Source: Rhodospirillales bacterium
GTDB taxonomy: Bacteria > Pseudomonadota > Alphaproteobacteria > Acetobacterales > Acetobacteraceae
Direction of reading: 5' to 3'
NCBI GenBank assembly: GCA_028869595.1
Contig: JAGWRU010000224.1
Span: 1 to 45,702, forward strand
Length of the DNA: 45,702 nucleotides
In this document: positions 20,501-28,490 of the stretch, in pieces
Layout of the letters: each line of letters opens with the position of its first letter
How positions within the stretch are numbered: position 1 is the stretch's first letter
Program-made: the position numbers and the translations under genes
Notes under the pieces: model-generated
The model's input: the letters and a program-made list of their open reading frames with translations, nothing else
The model's database searches: none
What the model was told of the DNA's origin: nothing

Positions 20501-20592
20501 GCCAGCGGATCGGCGCCGCTTTCCGCCAGCCAGTCCGCAGCGATGCTGTCCAGGAACGGGCGATGCGCCGGCAGGAGGAACAGACCCGCCAT
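17524..20592 (-). CDS. addB: Double-strand break repair protein AddB
   Basis: AddB of 1022 residues, the second nuclease and scaffold subunit of AddAB. The N-terminus (FLLPAHRPFLDSIAADWL; GLILLPTRRAARAMADAFL) matches the inactivated helicase domain of alphaproteobacterial AddB. The C-terminal nuclease domain shows LSVTEIETWLADPYAIYVRH and the active-site motif LAILDYKTGTPP near residue 892. I do not see the cysteine cluster that binds an Fe-S centre in the Bacillus protein. The gene starts 6 bases after the murU stop and its own stop overlaps addA, so the two subunits are translationally coupled. Confidence 0.93.
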   Translation of the reverse strand: MAGLFLLPAHRPFLDSIAADWLAESGADPLAVADGLILLPTRRAARAMADAFLRQSQGRALLLPRITALGAADEVPLALAGALDLPPAIAPARRQAELARLVLAFEAARGRRPRAADGSAFAGADAAWRLAGDLAALMDEAEREDVDLTKALGRALAPEAAERHAAHWQETLDFLAIVTEAWPRYLAENGLMNPEARAVALLDAQALAWQAAPPPSRILAAGSTGGIPAIARLLDVIARLKQGRVVLPAIDMAMEEEAWAALPPSHPQAGLARLLAGMGRKRAELREFAAPSAAGMTAAPDRAALLARALHPSGQMAATGEEDGRDCAAALAGLSRLAAADQHAEATAIAMILRAALERPGHRAALVTPDRALARQVAVQLERFGVLADDSAGEALAETPPAVFLRLIAAALAEKLAPVALLSLLKHPLAALGMAPAQCRAAVRALEVAALRGPRPPEGISGLRWALASQTRPGAPITAEHMSAASLLAALERALAPGLRAMADLRAAPAALLAALIATAEALAASDAAAGATRLWSGEEGTALATTLSEALAALPALPDQIPAVLPGLLDALLDGVRVRGRRVLRAEPGDPRTTQGEHPRIFIWGLLEARLQQVDTLVLGGLVESVWPPATSPGPWLSRPMRRAIGLPAPEQAVGQAAHDFVALTGAAAHVVLSCPLRRDGAPAVPARWLQRLDVFLAGRGLALPAHPAAAWPACLDRPAGPARPVDAPRPCPPLIRRPRRLSVTEIETWLADPYAIYVRHILRLRPLDPLEQETDAADFGTLVHEAMRLFLAAHPGDLPAAPEAALEAAFARALQEARLRPALTAWWEPRLARIARFVATLEPERHGLAASIHTECSGMLRFTRPGGVFTLRGRADRIERLKTGGLAILDYKTGTPPTAKAVADGRAPQLPLEALMAAEGAFGEALRGETEAMLYWHLSGGKTPGKVVTIAATPGADGIVPQTRDALHRLIDAYDDPAQPYLSQPDPRVRARFPEYDQLARRAEWSSADVEADTPEEEAP

Positions 20593-20598
20593 CGGCGG

Positions 20599-21357
20599 CT
20601 AGCGCGTCTCGCCGGTGGCGCGGGCGGCGAGCAGCATCTCCGCCTCGGCCAGGTCGGCGGGGGTGGAGAGATGAAACCACAGCCCGTCATGGACGATGGC
20701 GCCAAGCCGCCCCGCCGCCAAAGCGCGATCCCAGGCAAGGTTGGTGCTGAACGGCCCCGCCGGCATGTCCGCGAACAGCGCCGGCGAGGCAAGCTGTACG
20801 CCGGCATAAAGGAAAGGCGCGATCTCATGCGCCAGTCGCCGGCGCGGCGTGCCCCAGGGGTCGAGCATGAAATCACCGCGCCCGACCTCGCCATGCACCT
20901 GCGCGGTGCGGGCGAGCAGCAGCATCGCGTCATGACGGGCCGGATCGAAGGCGCGGATCAGCCGGGCCAGGGTCGGGCTGGGACCGTCGAGCCAGAACGC
21001 ATCGCCGTTCAGCACGAAGAACGGCGCCGCGCCGAGATCGTCCAGCGCCGCGCGCGTGCCGCCGCCGGTATCGAGCAGCGCATCCTCCTCGCGCAGGATC
21101 AGGCGGGGGGCGATGGCGGCGCGGGCGGCGAGGTGGGCTGCGACGCGCGGCGCCTGCCAATGAGCGTTGACCACCACACGCTCCACCCCGACGGCGCGCA
21201 GCCGCTCCAGCGCATGATCGATCAGGGCCCGCCCGCCGAGATGCAGCAGCGGCTTGGCGGTGGCATCCGTCAGCGGGCGCATGCGCGTGGCAAGCCCGGC
21301 GGCCAGCAGCATGGCGCTGCGCGGGTGGATCGGCGGCGGCGGATCGTCGGTCATCAT
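20599..21357 (-). CDS. murU: N-acetylmuramate alpha-1-phosphate uridylyltransferase
   Basis: Nucleotidyltransferase of 252 residues. The sugar-nucleotide signature MLLAAGLATRMRPLTD and AKPLLHLGGRALIDHALERL is at residues 16-52, and FFVLNGDAFW holds the metal-binding aspartate. In the cell-wall recycling route, MurU converts MurNAc-1-phosphate made by AmgK to UDP-MurNAc, bypassing fosfomycin-sensitive MurA (family knowledge). The neighbouring amgK, 6 bases upstream, is the main reason to prefer MurU over a mannose-1-phosphate guanylyltransferase. ATG 21357 or 21354 could be the start; AAGGGA lies just upstream of both. Confidence 0.88.
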   Translation of the reverse strand: MMTDDPPPPIHPRSAMLLAAGLATRMRPLTDATAKPLLHLGGRALIDHALERLRAVGVERVVVNAHWQAPRVAAHLAARAAIAPRLILREEDALLDTGGGTRAALDDLGAAPFFVLNGDAFWLDGPSPTLARLIRAFDPARHDAMLLLARTAQVHGEVGRGDFMLDPWGTPRRRLAHEIAPFLYAGVQLASPALFADMPAGPFSTNLAWDRALAAGRLGAIVHDGLWFHLSTPADLAEAEMLLAARATGETR

Positions 21358-21363
21358 GGTCCC

Positions 21364-22431
21364 TTATGCACCCATTGCCGGCGGATTGGCGCGCCGCGCC
21401 GTCGGCACCCAGCGATCGAGCGCGCGGCGCAGCGGCGCGGCAACGGGATGGGTCAATGCCTCGGCCAGCCGTGCCCAGCTATGCGGCCCGAATGCCAGGT
21501 ATTGCGGCTTGCCGTCGCGCCGGGCCAAGCGCACCCATTGGCAGGAAACGCGCAGATGGCGCTGCGCGGCGATCGCCGCCTCGGCGGCGGCAAAGGCCTG
21601 CCGCTCCACCTCGGGGCGCGCCGCCAGGAAGGCGGCACGCGCGGCGGCGGCGGCATCGGCGGGAATCGCGCGGCGGGAATCCTGCAGCAGCGATACCAGA
21701 TCATAGGCCGGCGAGCCTGTGGTCAGCGCCTGGAAATCCAGCACGCCGATCCGCGCCGCGCCGTGCCGATCGGCCAGCCAGACCAGATTGCCGGCAAAAT
21801 AATCGCGATGCACCGCGACCGCCGGCAGGGCGGTGAGCGGCGCCAGGGTTTCGGCCAGCGCCGCAGCGATGTCGTGCCGCGCGGCGTCCGGCGCGGGACC
21901 GCCGAACACCGCCGGCCACCACCAGCCGAACAGCGGATCGAGCGTTGCCGCCAGCATGGCCGCGCCATCCCATGCCGCCACGGTGCCGCCCGGTGCCGCC
22001 CAATCGGGCAGCGGCGCGGCCTGCAGCCGGGCCAGCGCCTCGGCCGCCGCCACCAGCATGTCGCCTGCCCGCGGATCGCCGTGATCGAGCGCGCTGCCCA
22101 GCATGGCGTCGCCGAAATCCTCCTCCAGCACCAGCCCGGCATCGGCATCGGCGGCGAGGATCGCGGGCACGGACAGGCCGGCGGCGGCGAGATGGCGGGC
22201 GGCCCGCAGAAAAGGGCGGACATCCTCGGGCGGCGGCGCATCCATCAGCACGGCGCGCCGGTCGGGCGGACCGATCCGCCAATAGCGACGCAGGCTGGCA
22301 TCCTGGGCGAGCGGGATGCGCGCGGCCCCGGCCCAGCCGGCGCGGGCGAGGAACGCCGCGATCGCCGCCTCCCGGCCGGTCCCGGCGCCTATCTCGCCGA
22401 CCGCGTTCGCGGACATGCCCGCGCCCGTCAT
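21364..22431 (-). CDS. amgK: N-acetylmuramate/N-acetylglucosamine anomeric kinase
   Basis: Aminoglycoside-phosphotransferase-fold kinase of 355 residues. It carries the catalytic loop VHRDYFAGNLVWL (Asp210) and the metal-binding GVLDFQ near 229-234, plus SLRRYWRI near residue 46, typical of AmgK. It phosphorylates recycled MurNAc or GlcNAc at the anomeric carbon, feeding MurU. The ATG at 22431 overlaps the tsaE stop as ATGA, which fixes the start; a second ATG is at 22416. Its stop is 6 bases before murU. The fold alone would allow other small-molecule kinases; the murU pairing makes AmgK likely. Confidence 0.87.
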   Translation of the reverse strand: MTGAGMSANAVGEIGAGTGREAAIAAFLARAGWAGAARIPLAQDASLRRYWRIGPPDRRAVLMDAPPPEDVRPFLRAARHLAAAGLSVPAILAADADAGLVLEEDFGDAMLGSALDHGDPRAGDMLVAAAEALARLQAAPLPDWAAPGGTVAAWDGAAMLAATLDPLFGWWWPAVFGGPAPDAARHDIAAALAETLAPLTALPAVAVHRDYFAGNLVWLADRHGAARIGVLDFQALTTGSPAYDLVSLLQDSRRAIPADAAAAARAAFLAARPEVERQAFAAAEAAIAAQRHLRVSCQWVRLARRDGKPQYLAFGPHSWARLAEALTHPVAAPLRRALDRWVPTARRANPPAMGA

Positions 22432-22895
22432 GCCGCGATGCCGAGCCGGTCGGGCCAGCCGGCCAGCACCGCGCGGCGGCCTTCGCCGGCGGCGTGATCC
22501 AGCGTCACCTCCAGCGCCTCTTCCGGGCGGTACGGGCCCAGCCTGTCGGGCCATTCCACCAGCATGATCGCCTCGCGCGCATCCTCCCAGCCCAGTTCGC
22601 CGAGACCCTCGGGCCCGTTCAGCCGCCATAGATCGAAATGAAACACCGCCCCGGCCGGGGTGGCATATTCCTGCACCAGAGTGAAGCTGGGGCTCGGCAC
22701 GTCGAGCGCCGGATCGGCGGTCATGGCGCGCAGGAAGCCGCGCGCCAGGCTGGTTTTGCCGGCACCGAGCGGGCCGGACAGGAGCAGCGCATCGCCCGGA
22801 CGAACCAGGCCGGCAAGCGCCGCGCCCAGCGCCGCCGTGGCGGCATCGTCGGGCAGCATGATGTGGCGCGGCGGAGCGGGCAGGGGGCTCAGCAT
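22428..22895 (-). CDS. tsaE: tRNA threonylcarbamoyladenosine biosynthesis ATPase TsaE
   Basis: Small P-loop ATPase of 155 residues. Walker A is LLLSGPLGAGKTSLARG (41-49), followed by DVPSPSFTLVQEY and FHFDLWRL, the signature of TsaE. It drives cycling of the TsaBDE complex, which adds threonylcarbamoyl to A37 of ANN-decoding tRNAs. It is the first gene of the minus-strand run that continues into amgK, murU, addB, addA, trxA and nadE. GGAG is only two bases before the ATG. The divergent partner is the ferredoxin-NADP reductase gene. Confidence 0.94.
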   Translation of the reverse strand: MLSPLPAPPRHIMLPDDAATAALGAALAGLVRPGDALLLSGPLGAGKTSLARGFLRAMTADPALDVPSPSFTLVQEYATPAGAVFHFDLWRLNGPEGLGELGWEDAREAIMLVEWPDRLGPYRPEEALEVTLDHAAGEGRRAVLAGWPDRLGIAA

Positions 22896-23020
22896 CGCTC
22901 CACTCTGCCCGAAGCGGCGAGTCGGCGGGAGGGGGGAGGCCGGGCCGGTGCGCCCGAACGCCTTTGCGTGCGATCATGTCTCTGCTTGATCCCGGGCCAT
23001 GGCGGCGTTACGCCCGGCGC

Positions 23021-24052
23021 ATGAGCCAGTCCCATCCCGCCCCCCAGCATCTGCAAACGGATGTCGCCGTGATCGGCGCCGGCCCGGTCGGGCTGTTCGC
23101 GATCTTCGAGCTTGGCATGCTGCGGCTTTCCGCCGTGCTGATCGATGCCCTGGCCGAGGTCGGCGGGCAATGCACCGCGCTCTATCCGGAAAAGCCGATC
23201 TACGACATTCCCGCCCATCCGGCGATCGAGGCGGCGGCGCTGATCGAGAATCTCGAACGCCAGATCGCCCCGTTCGCCGCGCCGCGCCTGCTGGGCAGGC
23301 GGGTGGTGGGGCTGGCCGGGCAGGCGGGGGATTTCACCCTGACCACCGATGCCGGCGACACGGTGCGGGCCAAGGCGGTGCTGATCGCCGCCGGCGCCGG
23401 CGCGTTCGGCCCTAATCGTCCGCCGCTCGACGGGCTGGCCGCCTTCGAGGCGAGCGGCGCGGTGCAGTATTACGTCCGCCGCCGCGAATCGCTGGCCGGC
23501 AAGCGCGTGGTGATTGCCGGCGGCGGCGATTCGGCGGTGGATTGGGCGCTGGCGCTGAAGGATATCGCGCAGGTCTCGGTGGTGCATCGGCGGGCCAAAT
23601 TCCGTGCCGCGCCGGAAAGTGCCGCCGCCCTCGATCGCGCCGCCGCGGCGGGCGAGGTGACGATGGTGGTGCCCTATCAGCTGCATGCGCTGCAGGGCGA
23701 GGAGGGGCGGCTGGAGCGCGTGATCGTCGCCGATCTTGATGGCGCGACGCGGCCGGTCGCGGCGGATGTGCTGCTGCCGTTTTTCGGCCTGTCGATGGAT
23801 CTCGGCCCGATCGCCGCCTGGGGGCTGGAGCGCGCGGGCGCGCATATCGCCATCGATCCGGCCAGCAGCGCGAGCAGTATCGCCGGCGTTTTCGCGATCG
23901 GCGATGTGGTGTCCTATCCCGGCAAGCTCAAGCTGATCCTGCAGGGCTTCAGCGAGGCGGCGGTGGCCGCGCAGGCGATCTTTGCCGTGGTGCATCCCGG
24001 CACCGCGCTGCATTTCGAATATTCCACCACCAAGGGCGTGCCGGGCGGTTAA
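23021..24052 (+). CDS. Ferredoxin/flavodoxin-NADP+ reductase, thioredoxin-reductase-like type
   Basis: FAD- and NADPH-binding flavoprotein of 343 residues. The FAD loop TDVAVIGAGPVGLFAIFELG is at residues 13-32, followed by EVGGQCTALYPEKPIYDIPA. The NADPH site is VVIAGGGDSAVDWALALKD. The C-terminal FAD region is GVFAIGDVVSYPGKLKLIL. It lacks the CxxC redox pair of true thioredoxin reductases, and the C-terminal extension matches the YumC/TrxR-like FNR family, which reduces ferredoxin or flavodoxin. I prefer ATG 23021 because it gives the usual short N-terminus. TTG 22964 and ATG 22976 are also in frame, and none of the three has a strong ribosome site. Confidence 0.92.
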   Translation: MSQSHPAPQHLQTDVAVIGAGPVGLFAIFELGMLRLSAVLIDALAEVGGQCTALYPEKPIYDIPAHPAIEAAALIENLERQIAPFAAPRLLGRRVVGLAGQAGDFTLTTDAGDTVRAKAVLIAAGAGAFGPNRPPLDGLAAFEASGAVQYYVRRRESLAGKRVVIAGGGDSAVDWALALKDIAQVSVVHRRAKFRAAPESAAALDRAAAAGEVTMVVPYQLHALQGEEGRLERVIVADLDGATRPVAADVLLPFFGLSMDLGPIAAWGLERAGAHIAIDPASSASSIAGVFAIGDVVSYPGKLKLILQGFSEAAVAAQAIFAVVHPGTALHFEYSTTKGVPGG

Positions 24053-24079
24053 CGCCTCGGCTCGGGAAGACGCCCCGGC

Positions 24080-24826
24080 TCAGGAAATCGTCACGCCGCT
24101 ATCGACGGCGATCACCTGGCCGGTGATCTTGCGCGCCGCATCCGAGGCCAGGAACAGCACGGACTGCGCGACATCGGTCGGCTCGATCGGGCCGAGCAGA
24201 TGGGTGTTGCTCATGGCGCCCAGCGCGGCATTGCCGGAAAGCAGGGCGCGCACCCGGTCGGTCATGGTGGCGGACGGGGCGAGCGCATTCACCCGCACCC
24301 GGTCGCGGGCATATTCGACGGCGAGCGAGCGGGTCAGCGCGGCCACGCCGCCTTTCGCGGCGGTGTAGCAATCGCGTCCGGCAACCCCCATCAGCGCCAG
24401 ATTGGAACTCATGTTCACCACCGCCCCGCCGCCGGCGCGGATGATCGCGGGAATGCCGTAGCGGCAGCCGAGAAACGTGCCGAACAGATCGAGCTTGATC
24501 GCCCGCCAGAACTCGGCGATCGGGGCATCGACGACGCTGCCATCCTCCGGCGTCGATCCGCCCGCATTATTGTGCAGGATATGCAGCGCGCCGAAATGAT
24601 CGACGGCGCGATGGATCGCCGCCTCCATACTGCCGGGATCGGTGACGTCGGTGGGGATCGCGATCGCCCCGTTGCCCGCCCGATGCGCCGTCTCCTCGCC
24701 GGAGGCCGCGTGGATTTCGGCGATGGCGACGCGCGCGCCCTCGGCGGCGAAGGCCAGCGCCGCTTCCCGCCCGATACCGGTGCCGGCGCCGGTGATGAAG
24801 ACGCATTTGCCGTCGAAGCGTGCCAT
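24080..24826 (-). CDS. Short-chain dehydrogenase/reductase (SDR)
   Basis: Classical SDR of 248 residues. The cofactor loop is TGAGTGIG at 12-19, NNAG lies near residue 86, and the catalytic residues are Ser141, Tyr154 and Lys158 (CYTAAKGG) with standard spacing. The family oxidises or reduces alcohols, sugars or keto-acyl substrates with NAD(P). Lack of a basic residue right after the glycine loop and the acidic E37 region hint at NAD(H), but weakly. ATG 24826 is chosen for the GGGGGAAGA site upstream; the ATG at 24856 lacks one. The gene is convergent with the reductase on the other strand. The substrate cannot be told from sequence. Confidence 0.9.
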   Translation of the reverse strand: MARFDGKCVFITGAGTGIGREAALAFAAEGARVAIAEIHAASGEETAHRAGNGAIAIPTDVTDPGSMEAAIHRAVDHFGALHILHNNAGGSTPEDGSVVDAPIAEFWRAIKLDLFGTFLGCRYGIPAIIRAGGGAVVNMSSNLALMGVAGRDCYTAAKGGVAALTRSLAVEYARDRVRVNALAPSATMTDRVRALLSGNAALGAMSNTHLLGPIEPTDVAQSVLFLASDAARKITGQVIAVDSGVTIS

Positions 24827-24898
24827 GATGATCTTCCCCCCAGCATGCGTTTGCATCCCGCCCCGGCCGCACCGATGGCGCGGCCCGGACGAGCGCGG

Positions 24899-26089
24899 TC
24901 AGTGGAGCAGCGCGCGGGCCATCTCGTCCAGACCCGCAAGGCTCAGCGGCATCATCCGCCCTTCCATCAGATCCTGGATGCGCCGGATCGTGCGCACATG
25001 CGCCCAGTCGCGCGGCGGCGTCGGGTTGATCCAGGCGCTGCGGCGGAAATGCCCGCTCAGGCGGCTGATCCATGCCGCTCCCGGCTCCTCGTTCCAATGC
25101 TCGGCGCTGCCGCCCGGCATGTCGAGCTCATAGGGGCTCATGGCCGCATCGCCGACGAAGATCAGCTTCCAGTCGGGCCCGTAGAGGCGCAGCAGATCGG
25201 TGGTGGGCAGGCTGCTTTCGGCGCGGCGGCGATGATCGCGCCACAGCCGCTCGTACGGGCAGTTATGGAAGTAGAAATGTTCCAGATATTTGAACTCGGC
25301 CCGCGCGGCGGAAAACAGCTCGGACGAGCGCTGCACATGCTCGTCCATCGATCCGCCGATATCGAGCAGCAGTAGGATCTTCACCGCATTGCGCCGCTCC
25401 GCGCGCAGCCGCAGATCGAGCGTGCCGGCATTGGCCGCCGTCGCCTGGATGGTGCCGGAGAGATCGAGCTCGCTCGCCGCGCCTTCGCGCGCGAAGCGGC
25501 GCAGCCGGCGCAGCGCGAGCTTCATGCCGCGTGTGCCGAGTTCGACCCGGTCGTCTAGGTCGCGGAATTCCCGCTGATCCCAGACCTTGACCGCGCTTTT
25601 GTGGCGCGAACGGTCCTGGCCGATGCGCACCCCTTCGGGGTTGTAGCCATAGGCGCCGAAGGGCGAGGTGCCGGCGGTGCCGATCCATTTGCTGCCGCCC
25701 TGATGGCGGCCCTGCTGTTCGGCGAGCCGTTGGCGCAGCGTTTCCATCAGCGCCTCGAACCCGCCGAGCGAGGCGATCTTGGCCATCTCCTCCGGCGTCA
25801 AGAATTTTTCGGCGAGCTGGCGCAGCCATTCTTCGGGGATGTCGGCGCTGATGCCGCCGGGCGCATCGCCCGACGCTTCGCCGAGCCCTTTGAAGCAGGC
25901 GGCGAATACGCGGTCGAAACGGTCGAGATGACGCTCATCCTTCACCAGGGCGGCGCGGGCCAGGTAGTAGAAATCCTCGACGCTGCCATCCGCCGCCCCC
26001 GCCTTCATCGCGCCCAGCAGCGCCAGATGCTCGGTGATCGAAGCCGGCACCCCGGCGGCGCGCAGCGCCAGCAGGAAGGGCACGAACAC
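24899..26089 (-). CDS. VWA domain-containing CoxE-like protein
   Basis: Protein of 396 residues with an N-terminal helical region (PFLLALRAAGVPASITEHL; DGSVEDFYYLARAALVKDE) and a C-terminal von Willebrand A domain. The metal-site motif is ILLLLDIGGSMDEHVQ, the D-x-G-x-S variant usual for this family rather than D-x-S-x-S. GTG 26089 is chosen: it sits 4 bases after the moxR stop and gives the usual N-terminus, whereas the longer ORF start at 26155 lies inside moxR. MoxR AAA plus VWA pairs act as chaperone-like machines that insert metals or mature enzymes. The client is unknown; it might be the molybdenum hydroxylase 24 kb away, but that is speculation. Confidence 0.88.
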   Translation of the reverse strand: MFVPFLLALRAAGVPASITEHLALLGAMKAGAADGSVEDFYYLARAALVKDERHLDRFDRVFAACFKGLGEASGDAPGGISADIPEEWLRQLAEKFLTPEEMAKIASLGGFEALMETLRQRLAEQQGRHQGGSKWIGTAGTSPFGAYGYNPEGVRIGQDRSRHKSAVKVWDQREFRDLDDRVELGTRGMKLALRRLRRFAREGAASELDLSGTIQATAANAGTLDLRLRAERRNAVKILLLLDIGGSMDEHVQRSSELFSAARAEFKYLEHFYFHNCPYERLWRDHRRRAESSLPTTDLLRLYGPDWKLIFVGDAAMSPYELDMPGGSAEHWNEEPGAAWISRLSGHFRRSAWINPTPPRDWAHVRTIRRIQDLMEGRMMPLSLAGLDEMARALLH

Positions 26090-26093
26090 CGCC

Positions 26094-26942
26094 CTATCCG
26101 CCCTGGCGGCGAGCGAGGAAGGCGAGGCGCTCGAACAGGTGGATATCCTGCTCATTCTTCAGCAGCGCGCCATGCAAGGGCGGAATGACGATCTGCGTCT
26201 CGCTGCTGCGCAACGCCTCGGGCGGCATATCCTCGGCCATCAGCAGCTTCAGCCAGTCGAGCAATTCGCTGGTCGCCGGCTTCTTCTTCAATCCCGGCAC
26301 GTCGCGCAGCCGGAAGAAGACGCTGAGCGCTTCACGCGCGAGATCGGCGCGCAGATCGGGGAAATGCGCGGCGACGATCCGTTCCATCGTGTCCCGGTCG
26401 GGGAAGCGAATGTAGTGGAAGAAGCAGCGGCGCAGGAAGGCATCCGGCAGCTCCTTTTCGTTGTTGGAGGTGATGATCACCACGGGGCGATGGATCGCCG
26501 CGACCTCCTCGCGGGTTTCGTAGACGAAGAAACGCATGCGATCGAGTTCAAGCAGAAGATCATTGGGAAATTCGATATCGGCCTTGTCGATCTCGTCGAT
26601 CAGCACCACCACGGGGCTGGGCGCGGTGAAGGCCTCCCATAATTTGCCGCGCAGGATGTAGTTGGAAATATCATGCACCCGCGCATCGCCCAGTTGACCA
26701 TCGCGCAGCCGCGCGACGGCATCGTATTCATACAGACCCTGCTGCGCCTTGGTGGTGGATTTGATGTGCCACTCGATCAGCGGCATCTCCAGCGCGCGCG
26801 CCACTTCCTGGGCCAGCACCGTCTTGCCGGTGCCCGGCTCGCCCTTGACCAGAAGCGGGCGTTGCAGCGTGACGGCGGCATTGACCGCGACCTCCAGGTC
26901 ACGCGTGGCGATATACTGGGCGCTGCTGCGAAAACCGGCCAC
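26094..26942 (-). CDS. MoxR-family AAA+ ATPase
   Basis: AAA+ ATPase of 282 residues with Walker A GEPGTGKT at 34-41, Walker B VVLIDEIDKAD at 112-122, sensor 1 VVIITSNNEKELPDAFLRRC and the LYEYDAVARL insert typical of the MoxR branch. The start is GTG 26942 with CAGGAG 6 bases before it. The downstream VWA gene begins 4 bases after its stop, so the pair is almost certainly co-expressed and works as one machine. Close relatives are annotated CoxD-like; that name would imply CO dehydrogenase maturation, which the context here does not prove. Confidence 0.93.
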   Translation of the reverse strand: MAGFRSSAQYIATRDLEVAVNAAVTLQRPLLVKGEPGTGKTVLAQEVARALEMPLIEWHIKSTTKAQQGLYEYDAVARLRDGQLGDARVHDISNYILRGKLWEAFTAPSPVVVLIDEIDKADIEFPNDLLLELDRMRFFVYETREEVAAIHRPVVIITSNNEKELPDAFLRRCFFHYIRFPDRDTMERIVAAHFPDLRADLAREALSVFFRLRDVPGLKKKPATSELLDWLKLLMAEDMPPEALRSSETQIVIPPLHGALLKNEQDIHLFERLAFLARRQGG

Positions 26943-26962
26943 CGGATGCTCCTGGCAGGGAA

Positions 26963-26984
26963 GGGGGCAGTGTCATCCGCCCCC
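26963..26984 (-). terminator. GC-rich stem-loop between pyk and moxR
   Basis: GGGGGC (26963-26968) and GCCCCC (26979-26984) can pair around a 10-base loop, just after the pyk stop codon in the minus-strand direction. No U-tract follows, so at most it is a weak or Rho-assisted stop. Confidence 0.3.
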
Positions 26985-27003
26985 GCCCGCCCGGCAAGAG
27001 GGG

Positions 27004-28437
27004 TTACTTGATCGCCGCGACCCGCAGCGCATTGGTGGTGCCAGCCTGGCCGAAGGGCACGCCGGCGGCCACCACGATCTCCTCGCCATGCTGGGCGAAG
27101 CCTTCCGTCATGGCCGTTTTGCTGGCCCGGCTGACCGCATCGGTCATCGAATGCACCTCCGGCACCACCACGGCATGCGCGCCCCAGACCACGGCGAGGC
27201 GGCGGGCGGTGGCAAGCGAGGGGGTCAGGCCGATCACCGGGGCTTCGGGGCGTTCGCGTGCGACGCGCAGCGCGGTGCTGCCCGAGGCGGTGAAGGCGAC
27301 GATGGCGCGGGCCTCGATCGTGTGGGCGATCTGGCGGGCGGCGGCGGCGATGGCATCGGCCGCGGAATGTTCCGGCGCCGGACGGCTCGCTTCGATCTGG
27401 GCGCGCCAGCCATCATCCTGTTCCACCCGGGCGACGATGCGGTCCATGATGTTGACCGCCTCGTACGGGTATTGCCCGGCGGCGGTTTCCGCCGACAGCA
27501 TCACCGCATCCGCGCCGTCGAACACGGCGGTTGCGACATCCGATGCCTCGGCGCGGGTCGGCGCGGGGGCGGAGATCATGCTTTCCAGCATCTGGGTCGC
27601 CACCACGACCGGCAGGCCGCGCTGGCGGGCGGCGCGGACAATGCGCTTCTGCGCGAGCGGCACTTCCTCGGGCGGCAATTCCACCCCGAGATCGCCGCGC
27701 GCGACCATCACGCTATCGGTCAGCGCCAGGATCGCGTCGAGATTATCGAGTGCCTGGGGCTTTTCCAGCTTGACCATGATCCACGCACGATCGCCGATCA
27801 GCGCGCGCGCCTCTGCCACGTCTTCGGGGCGCTGGACGAAGGACAGGCCGATATAATCGACGCCGTGATCGAGGGCGAAGGCGAGATCGGCGCGATCCTT
27901 TTCGGTCAGGGCCGGGATCGGCAGCACCACGTCGGGCACGTTGACGCCCTTGCGGTCGGACAGCGGACCGCCGGTCACCACTTCGGTCTCCAGCGCATCC
28001 TCGTGCTTGCGCGTGACGCGCAGGCGGAGCTTGCCGTCATCGAGCAGCAGGGTCGCGCCGATCCCGGCGGCGGCGATGATTTCCGGATGCGGCAGATTGA
28101 CGCGCATCGCGTTGCCCGGCGTGGGATTGAGGTCGAGGCGGAAACTCTGCCCGGTCTGCAGATGCACCCGCCCGCCGCCGAACGTGCCGACCCGCAATTT
28201 CGGCCCCTGCACATCGGCCAGGATGCCGATCGGCCGGCCCATCTTCTCCTCCAGCGCGCGGATCATGGCGATGCGCTGGGCGTGATCCTCGTGCGCGCCA
28301 TGGCTGAAATTCAGGCGGAACACATCGGCGCCGGCTTGAAACAGCCGGGCCAGGATCTCGGGCGTGGAACTGGCCGGGCCGATCGTGGCGAGGATCTTGG
28401 TGCGGCGGCGGCGGCGCAGGCGGGGGCGGGCGGACAT
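27004..28437 (-). CDS. pyk: Pyruvate kinase
   Basis: Pyruvate kinase of 477 residues, converting phosphoenolpyruvate and ADP to pyruvate and ATP. Visible are RTKILATIGPASSTPEIL, FRLNFSHGAHEDH, ILADVQGPKLRVG and the active-site lysine in WIMVKLEKPQALDN. Also present are VMVARGDLGVELPPEEV, VATQMLESMI and AVMLSAETAAGQYP. The C-terminal allosteric domain is complete. AAGGAG lies 6 bases before the ATG. It follows glycerate 2-kinase by 53 bases on the same strand, so glycerate can be taken to pyruvate with only enolase outside the pair. Confidence 0.97.
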   Translation of the reverse strand: MSARPRLRRRRRTKILATIGPASSTPEILARLFQAGADVFRLNFSHGAHEDHAQRIAMIRALEEKMGRPIGILADVQGPKLRVGTFGGGRVHLQTGQSFRLDLNPTPGNAMRVNLPHPEIIAAAGIGATLLLDDGKLRLRVTRKHEDALETEVVTGGPLSDRKGVNVPDVVLPIPALTEKDRADLAFALDHGVDYIGLSFVQRPEDVAEARALIGDRAWIMVKLEKPQALDNLDAILALTDSVMVARGDLGVELPPEEVPLAQKRIVRAARQRGLPVVVATQMLESMISAPAPTRAEASDVATAVFDGADAVMLSAETAAGQYPYEAVNIMDRIVARVEQDDGWRAQIEASRPAPEHSAADAIAAAARQIAHTIEARAIVAFTASGSTALRVARERPEAPVIGLTPSLATARRLAVVWGAHAVVVPEVHSMTDAVSRASKTAMTEGFAQHGEEIVVAAGVPFGQAGTTNALRVAAIK

Positions 28438-28490
28438 CGGAACTCCTTGCAGCAGCGGGTAGGCGGGGCAGCAGCGAGCAGGCGCCAGGC

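Noticed and set aside
20563-22497. 644-codon plus-strand frame opposite murU and amgK
   Set aside because: No recognisable domain, strongly biased composition, and it covers three well-supported minus-strand genes.
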